This document shows positions 1 to 9,093 of a stretch of 64,000 nucleotides of DNA, piece by piece; position 1 is the first letter of the stretch; each line of letters starts with the position of its first letter. The translations under genes were made by a program, and so were the position numbers. The stretch is from Macrolepiota albuminosa (lineage: Eukaryota; Basidiomycota; Agaricomycetes; Agaricales; Agaricaceae): positions 124,001 to 188,000 of the forward strand of contig JAMWFC010000028.1 of assembly GCA_027475525.1 (NCBI GenBank). The letters are read 5' to 3'. The notes beneath the pieces were generated by a model, which saw only the letters and a list, made by a program, of their open reading frames with translations, made no database searches and was not told the origin of the DNA.

Positions 1-768
1 CAAAGACAATGAATTTCCCCCTTTGTTCATTCCTGTGGAAGAGGAGATGGACGACAATTCTTTGCCACCTCTATTCATTGTTGGTGAAGAAGCAGAAGGA
101 CTAACAGCGATGGAGACCGTGGCGGCTGGTGACGGCAGACAAACGGAAGTCCGGAGCGGCAGACGTATGGCGACCGAGGACGAAGAAAACCTTCCGCCGC
201 TATTTCTTGTGACGGCAGAAGAGACAGATGGAGGCATGGCAGCCGATGATGAAGAAAATCTTCCACCGCTTTTTGATGTAACAGCTCTTCAAATCCCGTC
301 TTCCCCCTTCCAACAATCTCCTTCTCCAACCCTACCTACTGGTAACAATGTCCAGGAGTGGGAGGAATATGAGTCACGTATGACTCGACATGAGGATCAG
401 AGAAGAATTAACAAATTGTATCAACAATGTGAGTATAATTTGGCACTGGTAATCATAGTTAATTTATTTCAACAGAACAAGAATTTTGCGCTAAAGCAAA
501 ACATGGTCGATGTAGGCCCATTGGCCCTTTCAATCAAGCTGGTCGTACTGATGATGTGTCTGTTGATATGTCAGAGTCACCCTCACCATCTTCATCGTCA
601 GGCCTGATAGCAAACTATGAAGACATCACACTTCCCAGACCTCAAGGGCCATATACACCGGACGACTTTGCATTTTTGACAGCAGACTACCTGCTTGATG
701 AGGATTTGTTCTATTCAGACACATTACATGAATCTAATGAAGAGGAGGAATACACATCGGACGAGTAA
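1..768 (+). pseudogene. Acidic protein with repeated LPPLF motifs, 5' end outside window
   Basis: The reading frame is already open at the window edge, so the start lies outside. Exon 1 (to 428) holds four spaced copies of an acidic-then-(N/F/L)PPLF motif, then a charged segment. A good 47-nt intron follows (GTGAGT donor at 429, CAG acceptor at 473-475). Exon 2 continues as an FCAKAKHGRC-type stretch and ends in a very acidic tail with a stop at 766-768. Joining the exons makes a TAA from T428 plus A476-A477, so the natural frame carries a nonsense codon exactly at the splice junction. Either the gene is dead, or the product stops there. I do not recognise the family. Repeated short hydrophobic motifs in an acidic background could be interaction motifs, but that is inference. 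Confidence 0.45.
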
Positions 769-1079
769 TTTAATCCTTAGTTACTATAATTCTTGGCTTT
801 TCCGTTGGTTATTTTTTGTCAAGATTAACCGTCCCGTTGTGCCGCTGATGAATCCATTATAAATCTGTTTGATCCGTTACCTCCAGTTGTGCACTAAAAG
901 AAACATAAACTGACAATATTCTGCTAGACCACAGGACATTCTGTGGATTATACATAAATATCACTCTAGTATTGTGTACTAGGCTACAGCACTTTACTAC
1001 AGACATTTCAATTAGTTTGGACAGGACTCAGGTCCACTAAGATTAACTGTCCCATTGTTTTGTTCTGTTATGCCACTCT

Positions 1080-1165
1080 CAGTGCACTAGTGGGATTCGA
1101 ACCCGGCTCTTGTGCACAATATGAAATATCAATGTATCAATATTCCATTCGACCACAGATCCTTA
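1080..1165 (-). repeat. tRNA-derived SINE-like copy (A and B boxes)
   Basis: On the minus strand a Pol III A-box-like TGTGGTCGAATGG (1145-1157) is followed about 40 nt later by a B-box-like GGGTTCGAATCCC (1092-1104). The adjoining word CTAGTGCA recurs next to the other B boxes nearby. There is no clean cloverleaf, so this is a tRNA-derived repeat and not a tRNA gene. Confidence 0.6.
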
Positions 1166-1224
1166 CCAAAAATTAGTACAGTTTACATCTAGTGCAAAAA
1201 TGCAGCAGTATAAAAAGACACCAT

Positions 1225-1365
1225 TATACGTCATTATGGTGGACTAGGGGAGTCGAACCTGCCACTCCACACAATACTGAAAATTGAGTGGGTCAGATCA
1301 ACTACCATAGGCCACTGACAGGCAGGTTTGATCCCCGCTAGTGCACATTATATAATAGCAGCAGG
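1225..1365. repeat. SINE-like fragments in both orientations
   Basis: A B-box-like GGGGAGTCGAACCTGCC sits at about 1248-1264 in minus orientation. A plus-orientation remnant, GGTTTGATCCCCGCTAGTGC, follows at about 1325. They share the CTAGTGCA tail with neighbouring copies, which points to nested or truncated copies of one family. Confidence 0.45.
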
Positions 1366-1404
1366 CCACTGACATCTGCTAGCGTGAACACTGTCCTGAC
1401 TTCT

Positions 1405-1520
1405 AAGTAAGCGCCTGTGGTACAATGGAATATTGATAAATTGATATTTCATATTGTGCACAAGAGGTGGGTTCGACTCCTGCTAGTGCATATTAGAGCA
1501 GCAGGCCGCTGATGTCCGCT
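1405..1520 (+). repeat. tRNA-derived SINE-like copy
   Basis: A-box-like TGTGGTACAATGG at 1416-1428 and B-box-like GGGTTCGACTCC at 1469-1480 are correctly ordered and spaced for Pol III type 2 promoters. The body continues into CTGCTAGTGCATATT and a GCTGATGTCCGCTAGC word that recurs through 1-3 kb. Confidence 0.6.
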
Positions 1521-1734
1521 AGCATCATTAATGTGATCCGTTTAAAACTCCAGAGATTTCTGCAGTGGCATGGCTTGGTCGTCTTTGCGCATGTGGTCAT
1601 TCCAGATCTCATGACTATGCGCAACTTCGTCCAACCCATACCCGCTTCAGTAATTTCTAGCGTTTTTAACGGATCAACTTGATGATGCTAGCAAGTGATG
1701 AACGGATATTTTATTAGGGCTTACAGGCCCTATT

Positions 1735-1890
1735 AAAATATTTGTCACTAGCAGGAGTCCAACCCTGCCTCTCAATATTCCATTGTCACCATTAGACCCC
1801 ATTAAGGTGGAGTAGGGGAAGTAGAACCCACCACTGTACACAATATTGAATATCAATAAACGAATATTCCACTGAACCACTATGACTGGT
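1735..1890 (-). repeat. tRNA-derived SINE-like copy
   Basis: Read on the minus strand, TAGTGGTTCAGTGG (about 1869-1882) is a strong A box. GGGTTCTACTTCC (about 1817-1829) is a degraded B box. A second B-box-like GGGTTGGACTCC lies further on near 1757. The intervening GATATTCAATATTGTG text matches the other copies in this cluster. Confidence 0.5.
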
Positions 1891-3100
1891 TGCACTGCTG
1901 ACATCAGCTGGCTCACATGCCAACATCAGCTACCATTCACTACCGTCCGCTGGCATGCCAGCAGACAGCGGACACTCACGCACCCTCTTCCGCCCTTCCC
2001 CCTCTTTCTCCCCAGTGCCATCCTCTCCACTCCCCACACTATCTCACACACCACCCCTGTCCACCACATGCACCCCACTTCCCTCCTCCCCCCTGACCTG
2101 ACGTCCAACGTCTGCTACGTCCGCTGGGGTACCAGCAGACACCCACGCTCCTCCCCTTCCCTCTTCCCCCTCTTTCTCCCCACCCCCATCCCTTTTCCGC
2201 CACCCCCCATGCTCTCTGAGACGCCACTCCATGCGGCGGACACCCACACACCTCATTTCCTTCTCTCCCGCCCTGATGCTGGACAATGCTGGATGATGCC
2301 AGGGGTTGCCAACGGATTCCCGTGGATGCCGACGGATGCACGACGGATGCCAGCGGGTCACGACAGCTGCCAACAAACTCTGACAGATGCCAGCTGATGG
2401 CTGCTGATGCCAACGCCCCTTTCAGGCCACAAAAACTCTTTTGGGAGGTATGCCACCCCCCTTCCACCTCAAAAAATCCATACAGGAACCTGCGGAAACG
2501 TAGGTGGGCGTCCGTTCATTGTGTTATCTGACCTTTGAATCTATCCATTAGTAACGGACCTGTGGTGCAACGGTTAAATGTGTGTTCCATTGCTGGAGGC
2601 TTTCTCAAGGCCGGGGGTTCGATTCCCCCCCACAGGCATACAGCAGGCAAGATGAAGTTACCTTTTTCCTTGGTCCAACCAGACTCCATGGACCTGTGTA
2701 GGCCTCTGTGGATGTCCACTGGTGCCCTGCGCAGGCCTGGGAGGGCCCACGTAGGTTTGAGTCCGTCGACGTATGTTTGCATAGATGTCCGCTGGTGGCT
2801 TGCATAGGCCTGCGTAGATTTGCAGGGCCCTTTTGTGGACGTACGCTGGCATCAGGGGTGGGAAAAGGATGGAAGGGGAGACACGCAGCCTTGAGTTATT
2901 GCGGAGGGGAATGGAGAGGGGAGGGAAGTGGAGAACCTCAAGGAGGGTTTATTCATGCCATGAAGTCTGCCAATGGAGGAGGTTTTCACTCGTGTGCTGA
3001 TGCCCGCTGGCGGCCGCTGATGCACATTGACATCCGCTAGTGTCCGCTGGCATCTGCCAGGCCTGCGTGCGCATGTGTGTGCCTGCCTATTATTGATCCA
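1891..3100. repeat. Word-repetitive, gene-free stretch
   Basis: No supportable gene. The sequence is dominated by degenerate recurrences of words such as GATGTCCGCTGGC, GACGGATGCC and TGCCAGC, plus a pyrimidine-rich block (about 1980-2230). Open frames here run on both strands with biased composition and look like shadows of the repetition. Probable decayed SINE bodies or simple-sequence expansion. Confidence 0.4.
2553..2640 (+). repeat. tRNA-like head with perfect acceptor-type and T-arm helices
   Basis: CCTGTGG and CCACAGG form a 7-bp end helix. Just inside, GGGGG-TTCGATT-CCCCC is a perfect T arm containing the B box. An A-box-like TGTGGTGCAACGG lies at the 5' side. The D arm does not pair with these helices and no plausible anticodon arm is visible. 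I therefore call it a tRNA-derived repeat head. An intron-containing tRNA gene is a less likely alternative. Confidence 0.5.
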
Positions 3101-3148
3101 CTGAACCGTGTCATACAGCACATTGTGACACGTCCGCAGCTCTGTATT

Positions 3149-5350
3149 CTACTGCACTGTGAGAACTGCTCCGCTCCAGTGTAGCGGACTCTGCTGGACA
3201 CGTATGGTATGGCACAAAGCGGGCTCCCGTACAATGTATGACACGTACCGTTGTGATGTCTCTATGTGAGAAGGATTGACGAGATCCAGGACGTAGTACA
3301 TCAAAATGCTTGTCAAAAGCAAGTTGGATGTGTCTTGATGTTTGGTATTGGTGACAGTGCGTTTTCCAACAAAATTGTGGAAAATTCCGACGATTGAATT
3401 CTGAATAGTGGTAGTACAATAAAAGTGTCCGCCTTTACAAAGTGCAGGCTCTGGGCTGACAACTGCATGTGGAAGACCTGGTCGCATAATCCTGTAATAC
3501 AGTCATGGAACATCGTTGATGCTGAATAACATGAAACTCACAAGGTAGTTCCTGGTACTAAGACCAAACGGGCTATATTCCATTGGTCATCATTTGCCAC
3601 AGAAATGTCATATTCAGACGTGAACAACAATACATCGGCAAAATCATCGAAAGAACCGCTTTTAGGAGTAGCAACATACCAGATCTTACAACCTGTTACC
3701 ACCTGTAGGAACGTCCCAAAGCCATCGGAATCCACGTGCCAATAATGAGTGGTTGCGCCGGTGGATGCGATGGCCCAACGCATGTCAGGGACAGGAAAAA
3801 GTCTGTCATCGCCACAATAAGTGTGTCTACGCGTCCGCCTCCATGCAACTGTGTCTGTTGAGTATGGTAAATTAGGAAAGGCATCATGAGAATCTGGGAG
3901 GTAAAGGCAATTCAAAGCCTTCGGTGGATCAGCTCGCATTGCATCAAAGAGATCTAGTAGCGTGCCCGTCCTAAGCTTTCCAGGGCCTAAAATAGTGAAG
4001 TCTGCTTCGTTGTTAGTGGATGTCTGTACCCCGGGACGGAAGAGATTACCGTGCAAGGTAGTAGGTTCATCCAGAGCAAAGACACTTGCAAGTGTCTCCT
4101 CCGAGAACAACACATCGAGATGAGGCTCCTCAGTTATTACGATGCACGCGTTGGTTTCCAGAAGGGACATGATCATGCTCGATCCAAGTTTTGTGTACTC
4201 TTTATGTGTTATGATTTTTACCAAACTCGATTTGGATTCTTTCGTCACGCGTTCCATACGTTCAAACCACTCCATGTCCTCTGGGAGCTATTGAAACAAC
4301 ATGAGAAAAGTTACGTTCTGTTCAATGGATACTCTTACGTGGAATGCGGGAACATATTCATATGTGGCAGTTGTTGGTCTGCCCAGAATAGGTAGATTAT
4401 ACTTGGTTGATGTTTTTCCAGAGGCCTATCTACAACAAAACTGATCTTCTCTCCGTCATCTACTTCAAAGTCCTGTTAAAAGCTGTATGTCAAAATTCTA
4501 TGAGGATTTTGTAATGACATTCCCAGACCGTCTCCTCTATAGTCAAGTCAATTGTCATTTGCGCTCAGATGCTATTGCTCGGGCGTCGGGGTTTATTATA
4601 GTCTTTGCTAACAGTTACCTTAGCCTGGTTTTTTGTTCTAGGTCTCAGAGTCAAAATCCCTTGAAATGTGTCAAATTAAGTGATGTTCTCCTTGAATCAA
4701 CTTACTTGATGTATCGACTAAATTTAATCCTTGTTCCTCCTGTGACATGCTGTGATGTTTGTTGTTGTTTAATGTCATCGGAGGACTACTATTGTCATCT
4801 AAATTTCCACTGTCATTATCTGAGTTGCCTTCCCTCTTTGTGGGTTGGTCTTGTTCCTCTTGTGTCATGCTTCGACATGATGTGGGCTTTTGTTTGCTGT
4901 GACGTAGTCTAGGCAGAGTACAACGTTCAGGCGACGAAGTAGCATGTGCCTCTACATGACAATAATCAAATCATAAATTATCTCCTAGTCATTATTTTTT
5001 TCTGGGATGACGCACCTGCTCGATCAGTCATAGCTCCAATTGAAGCGTCATGTCCTGAATCAAAAATATAAACATGAAAATATAAGAGCAAGTCTTCCTT
5101 TACAAGAAGAGATGATCATACATGAAGATTTATAGATATTGATCCATTTCTTGGTTGCTGATTGGGCGGTATCTATCAATTCTGGCAATGCCATAGCCAA
5201 TTCATCTAGGAGGATACCGCCCGTTGCTGTGTTGAAAATAACCCTCCATACAAGTCATTCCGCCTCGTGGAGTTCCGGCGGACGAGCTACAGCACCCAAG
5301 ATGGCCCACATCTGCGATGGATCAGGGTTAGGGTATCATCAGTTATCACG
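3149..5350 (-). pseudogene. JmjC/cupin-type oxygenase-like gene with a frameshift
   Basis: The core exon 4287-3542 encodes a cupin/JmjC-like segment. It includes WHVDSDGFGTFLQVV, whose H-x-D fits the Fe(II)-binding pair of the JmjC fold, followed by KIWYV. A 50-nt intron (3541-3492, GTGAGT..TTACAG) leads to an exon from 3491 with MRPGLPHAVV and GGHFY, the usual C-terminal half with a candidate distal His. Upstream are an intron 4338-4288 (GTAAGAG..ATAG) and an exon giving SGKTSTKYNLPILGRP. The preceding DFEVDDGEKISFVVDRP is in another frame, so one base seems to be missing near 4420-4427. A low-complexity polar N-terminal region (4868-4671) and an exon around 5340-5130 with one in-frame TGA probably belong to the same gene. 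JmjC proteins are often histone demethylases or hydroxylases; the substrate here is unknown. Confidence 0.6.
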
Positions 5351-5413
5351 TTATAGACATACAAATACTGACATCAAGCAAGCTTTCTCTTCCGGCAATC
5401 TCTGAATACTCCT

Positions 5414-5887
5414 GTGGCAATAGCAAGAGCAAGGGCGATGTGGTTAATGCCAGGTCCAGCTGATTGTGGAAGTGTCTCGGGCGCCGTCCTGCTTGACTAC
5501 GTTCTATCAAAAGATCAAGCGCTTTACGATCGGCGTCGCTTCCACTATGAGAGCAAAGTGCACTTGGGTGAATTCCATGATATTCAATTTCATATGAAGC
5601 CTACCTTTCAACAATCAATCGTCCAACACCAAGTGCATCAGATGGAACAGAAAGGTTTCCCTGTGATGCAATGCCGTTACAAGCCAAAAAGACTCAAGAA
5701 GAAGAAAACGGACCCCCAGGATCAGACCAACGTGTATGGCAGCTACCATGAGATTGATCAAGGTATTTATGATGTCTTTTTTTCCTTCATGATTAATCAA
5801 TTCTGTGTACAGCACCAAGAGATGACTGGGAGATGTAGAAAAATGATTCGTTTCCAAGCCACGAGAGGCGTCATGAAGGGATTTTAG
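5414..5887 (+). CDS. ORF of unknown function
   Basis: A 157-codon open frame with protein-like composition: a Tyr/His/Gln-rich middle and a basic KPKRLKKKK patch. A possible GTATTT-type donor lies just after DQ near 5764. The last part enters a 77-bp duplication (5858-6011). The opposite strand is also open over 5899-5615 and may belong to the gene interrupted by the chromovirus, so the coding strand is uncertain. I do not recognise the protein. Confidence 0.25.
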   Translation: MAIARARAMWLMPGPADCGSVSGAVLLDYVLSKDQALYDRRRFHYESKVHLGEFHDIQFHMKPTFQQSIVQHQVHQMEQKGFPVMQCRYKPKRLKKKKTDPQDQTNVYGSYHEIDQGIYDVFFSFMINQFCVQHQEMTGRCRKMIRFQATRGVMKGF

Positions 5888-6011
5888 ATGATCATCCAAA
5901 CCTTGTGCAAATAGATTGATGATTTCCTGAAGGTGCCACGAGAGGCGTCATGAAGGGATTTTAGATGATCATCCAAACCTTGTGCAAATAGATTGATGAT
6001 TTCCTGAAGGT
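5858..6011. repeat. 77-bp head-to-tail duplication 1
   Basis: 5858-5934 is repeated as 5935-6011, identical over exactly 77 bases, with mismatches immediately outside. Part of the window-wide 77-bp series. Confidence 0.95.
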
Positions 6012-6129
6012 CATTCAACGATCTGAGAGGCTAATGGAAAATATCAGCAGCTTTTAAAAGGTTAAAGAGCCACTCATAGTCTTCTGATGGTATGGAACAT
6101 CAACCATTAACACAGATGACGATGGCCTG
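5880..6129 (-). pseudogene. Downstream part of the host gene split by the chromovirus
   Basis: On the minus strand a leucine-rich helical segment (DYEWLFNLLKAADIF, then LRSLNDLQEIINLFAQGL) reads toward lower coordinates from the retrotransposon's target duplication. The upstream part lies beyond the element at 17429-18036. It contains a TAG and one 77-bp duplication. Function not recognised. Confidence 0.4.
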
Positions 6130-6868
6130 TGTCAGGTTCCGCTGAATCGGGGGCTTTCCGGGAAAGCAACGCCCTTACGATGCGGACTTGATCTACGGAT
6201 ACTCGGGTGTCTGGAACTCCGGGGCTAGGACTCCGGGGTTCAAGACGAGGACAGGGGTAATCCCGGGAGAGGGGACTAGAGTCCGGGGGTTTTGGATGAG
6301 AGTGGCTGGGAGCTAGAGGGGGTCGAGTCGTGAACCGGAGGTTCTAAGACGAGACCAAGTCAGTAAATTAAGAGTCGCGAAGTGCGTACCAAAACTTAGA
6401 GCACGCGAATACTAAGGCGTGCCAGTCGAAGCGTACCAAACAAGGCGTACCAGTCAAACAGAGGGCACGCAATATCCAAGTAACAGTTATGCAATATCAA
6501 GACTACCGAATACAACAGGGAGCTACACTATAAGTACTACGGGGCCGGGTCTCGGGGTTCCGGGATGTCTGGGATGGGTTCCGGGGGTTATTGAGTAGCG
6601 GCAGGGGCTGTATACCGGGATCGCGCGTGTGGGGCGCGCGATCAATTGGCGCGGATGGAGCCGTGATGCGTGATGCGTGATGGCCGGCACGAGTCGCGTG
6701 ATCTGATCGTTGATTGGGGCTGGTGACGGCTGATGGCGGTCCTTGATGCGTGTGATGGCGGTGTCGGCGGTCGTGATGGCGGGGCGTGTCCTGTGGGATC
6801 GGAGGGAGGGTCCCGGAGGGTATTCCGGGGGTGTCCCGGGGTGGGCCCGGAGGGGAGGGGTCGTGACA
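6130..6868 (-). repeat. 3' LTR of element A
   Basis: 739 bp, bounded by TGTCA and TGACA, preceded by target duplication GCCTG at 6125-6129. It carries the same TATA and start signals as the other LTR. It differs from the 16690-17428 copy at five positions, all transitions. Confidence 0.95.
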
Positions 6869-6884
6869 TCACCCCCCCTCCAGC
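6869..6884 (-). promoter_or_regulatory. Polypurine tract of element A
   Basis: In element sense GGAGGGGGGGTGA directly precedes the 3' LTR. It has the expected position and composition for plus-strand DNA priming. Confidence 0.8.
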
Positions 6885-6996
6885 GCCGAGACCCTCCAAG
6901 GCGCGCGTAGCCGGTGGTTCGGACCGGGGGTCAACCGTGGGATCCGGCACCTGACCTGCCACGTATCGAAAAAAAATTTTACCGTCAAGTTCAACC

Positions 6997-8822
6997 ATGT
7001 CGCGTACGCCAACGCATTCCCCGACGCCCCCGCAAACCAACGAGGTTGCGCCCCTGATGGCCTGGGAGGCCCGGGATGCGCGGTACCGGCGCCGCCTAGA
7101 TCGGGAGCGCATAGCGGCGCTTACTCAACAGCGTAAGTGTCCCCGTGCCGGTCGCTTACCGCTACTGACCTTCCCCTTTCAGAACAACACAACGTTCCTG
7201 CCCCGGAGGCGGGTCCTAGTCGGCTCCCGGCACCTGCCCCCGGTGCGGCCCCTGGCGGCTCCTCGGGGCCAGGTCGCAGTCGTCCCGCGCCCAACTTTGC
7301 GTGGATGACCGTGCGCCCCCCCCGTCCCCCCTCCACGCCCTCGACTGCCCGCCCCACGATTCCACCGTTCCGGGATGGCGGCAGGGACGATCACGGTAGT
7401 CCCGGACGACCGTCGCGTTGCGTGGGCCAATGCGTCGCAGGAGGTATACGAGGAGGCTCTGGAGAGGCCCTGGGGGTTGCCCACTCATAGCTGGTGCGTG
7501 AGCAATGGGCCGGTAAGTGAGTTCCTACCTCGGGTTCCCTGGCTGACTTTGGCGTCGTAGTGCCTGCACTGTGCCCGCCGGCTGGTGACGTGCGCGTTCG
7601 AGGCCCCGACTCCTTCGTCCCGCCGGGACACGTCTGTGTGCGAGGCGTGTCGCCTCAACCACGAACGATGTTCCGTGTCGGCGCTGTGGAGGGCGCGCTG
7701 CGTCGCGCGTCTGTGTGCGAGGCGTGTCGCCTCAACCACGAACGATGTTCCATGTCGGCGCTGTGGAGGGCGCGCTGCGTCGCGCGGAAGCAGGGGTGGC
7801 CGCTGGGGGGGGTTACCTGGAGGATGGGGGTCGAGGAGCGGGACTGGGTAGTGGAGCCGGCGGTGGAGACGGCGGAGTCGGTGGGGGATGTGTCCGCGGC
7901 GCCCGCGGGGGCGGCCAGTGGGGGGTCGAGGGGTCAGGGGGTCGTTCGGGTGGGGGGCCGGGGCCGGCCCGTGGTCCTGATCACGCGTCGGGCGACCCGG
8001 GCCGGGACCGGAGGTCACGAGGGTCGTGGGGGGCGCCCCGACAAGGGGAAGAGGTGGGCGTCGCCTAGCCCCTCCCTGGGGCCCTCTAAGAGGGCGCGTT
8101 TGCCCTCTGGGACCCCGCCCCCGGCTTCCCCCCCGCGTCTCTCTCCGGCAGTGTTCTCGCCTCTGTCGGGGCGGCCCCTGGGGGCGGATGTGAGGGTCCT
8201 GCTGGAGTGCCCGGGGGAGTCCGAGGGGACCGACACGCAGAGGGAGTTGGAGGCGGGCCGGGAGGCGCTTCGGCAGCTGGAGGAGGCCCGGGTTGCTCGG
8301 GAGGAGGCGGTGGCAGAGCTGGAGGCGTTGCGGGCGAGGTTGGGGCAGGGAGTGGGGATCCCGGAGAGGGCCCCCTCGGGGCAGGAGGCGATGGAGGGTT
8401 TGCGCCGCGATCTGGTGGTCGCGCGTATGGCGTCTCTGAGTGAGTCCTCCGTCGCCGGATCTCTCCTTCTGCTGACATCTTCAGGCTGGGCCCGGGAGCA
8501 CCGTCTGCTCCTGGATGGGGCGGCCGCGGCGCTGGCCTCGCTACAGGAGGGGCAGCGTCCTGAGGTGACGACCCCCGGGGTGGAACGCGGCCTCGATCTC
8601 CTGGGGCGGCTGGTGGCCGCGCATTGGCGGAGGAACGTGCCTGCTCCGGGATCCTGGTTCGAGCGGGTCCTGGACGAGGGCGAGCAGCTCCCGTCGTGGG
8701 ACCAACTGGCCGAGGAGGTGTGGCGGGAACACGGTCCGGAGGGGGTGGGGGAAGAGTTCCGGGGGTGGCCGAGGGGAGGGGGCGGGGAAGGTGGGGAAGG
8801 CGGTTCGGGGCCCTCGCTCTAA
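6997..8822 (+). CDS. Antisense three-exon Zn2Cys6-like gene inside element A
   Basis: Exon 1 (6997-7132) starts with ATG. Intron 1 is 7133-7182 (GTAAGT, CTGAC branch, CAG), exon 2 is 7183-7512, intron 2 is 7513-7560 (GTAAGT, CTGAC, TAG) and exon 3 is 7561-8822. Exon 3 opens with cysteines spaced CX2CX6CX15CX2CX6C, the pattern of fungal Zn2Cys6 DNA-binding clusters. The rest is a proline/glycine-rich linker, an acidic E/A/R coiled-coil-like stretch (about 8220-8340) and a glycine-rich C-terminus. Two faults break the frame. A 77-bp duplication (7631-7784) re-duplicates the second CX2CX6C; one copy alone restores the frame. A one-base offset in exon 2 near the C-run at 7318-7325 shifts the frame. 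Both could be assembly errors. The gene is convergent with pol, starts 128 bp inside the 3' LTR and may be driven from it. Its role is unknown; a DNA-binding regulator is plausible. Confidence 0.6.
7631..7784. repeat. 77-bp duplication 2
   Basis: 7631-7707 is repeated at 7708-7784 with one G/A difference. It shifts the frame of the antisense Zn2Cys6-like gene inside its cysteine cluster. Confidence 0.95.
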
Positions 8823-9093
8823 GGGCCCCCTCGTATGTTTCTTGGTACTGTTTTTTTTTTGAGGTCCCGAATCCTGTAGTATATGTAACAGTAGAAAAAT
8901 GTATATACCTGACTGATCTCGTAGAGAATGGTGTAAGTAAAGTGGCGGGGGAACGGGAAAGGGTACCTTGCCCAGAGTCCGGGGCGCTACTGTAAAAGAA
9001 AGTACTAAAAGAGAGTAAGATCTAGAAAGGGAAAGCAGAAAATATACATGGGAGTTGAATCCCTACTGAGCCCAGAGGCGGGGGTTACGCCCA
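8823..9093. other. Convergent gap between the antisense gene and pol
   Basis: 270 bp between the stop of the plus-strand gene (8822) and the stop of pol (9094). It contains an AT-richer segment with a T9 run. It presumably holds the 3' end signals of the plus-strand gene, but no clear polyadenylation signal is evident. Confidence 0.4.

Noticed and set aside
2553..2640. Functional tRNA gene
   Set aside because: T arm and end helix are perfect, but no D-arm or anticodon arm is compatible with them. Other degraded copies lie nearby, so a tRNA-derived repeat fits better.
8086..8478. Long minus-strand open frames opposite the antisense gene (and similar GC-rich frames at 7121-7490)
   Set aside because: Composition-driven shadows: no introns, no motifs, and the opposite frame has the cysteine cluster and splice sites.
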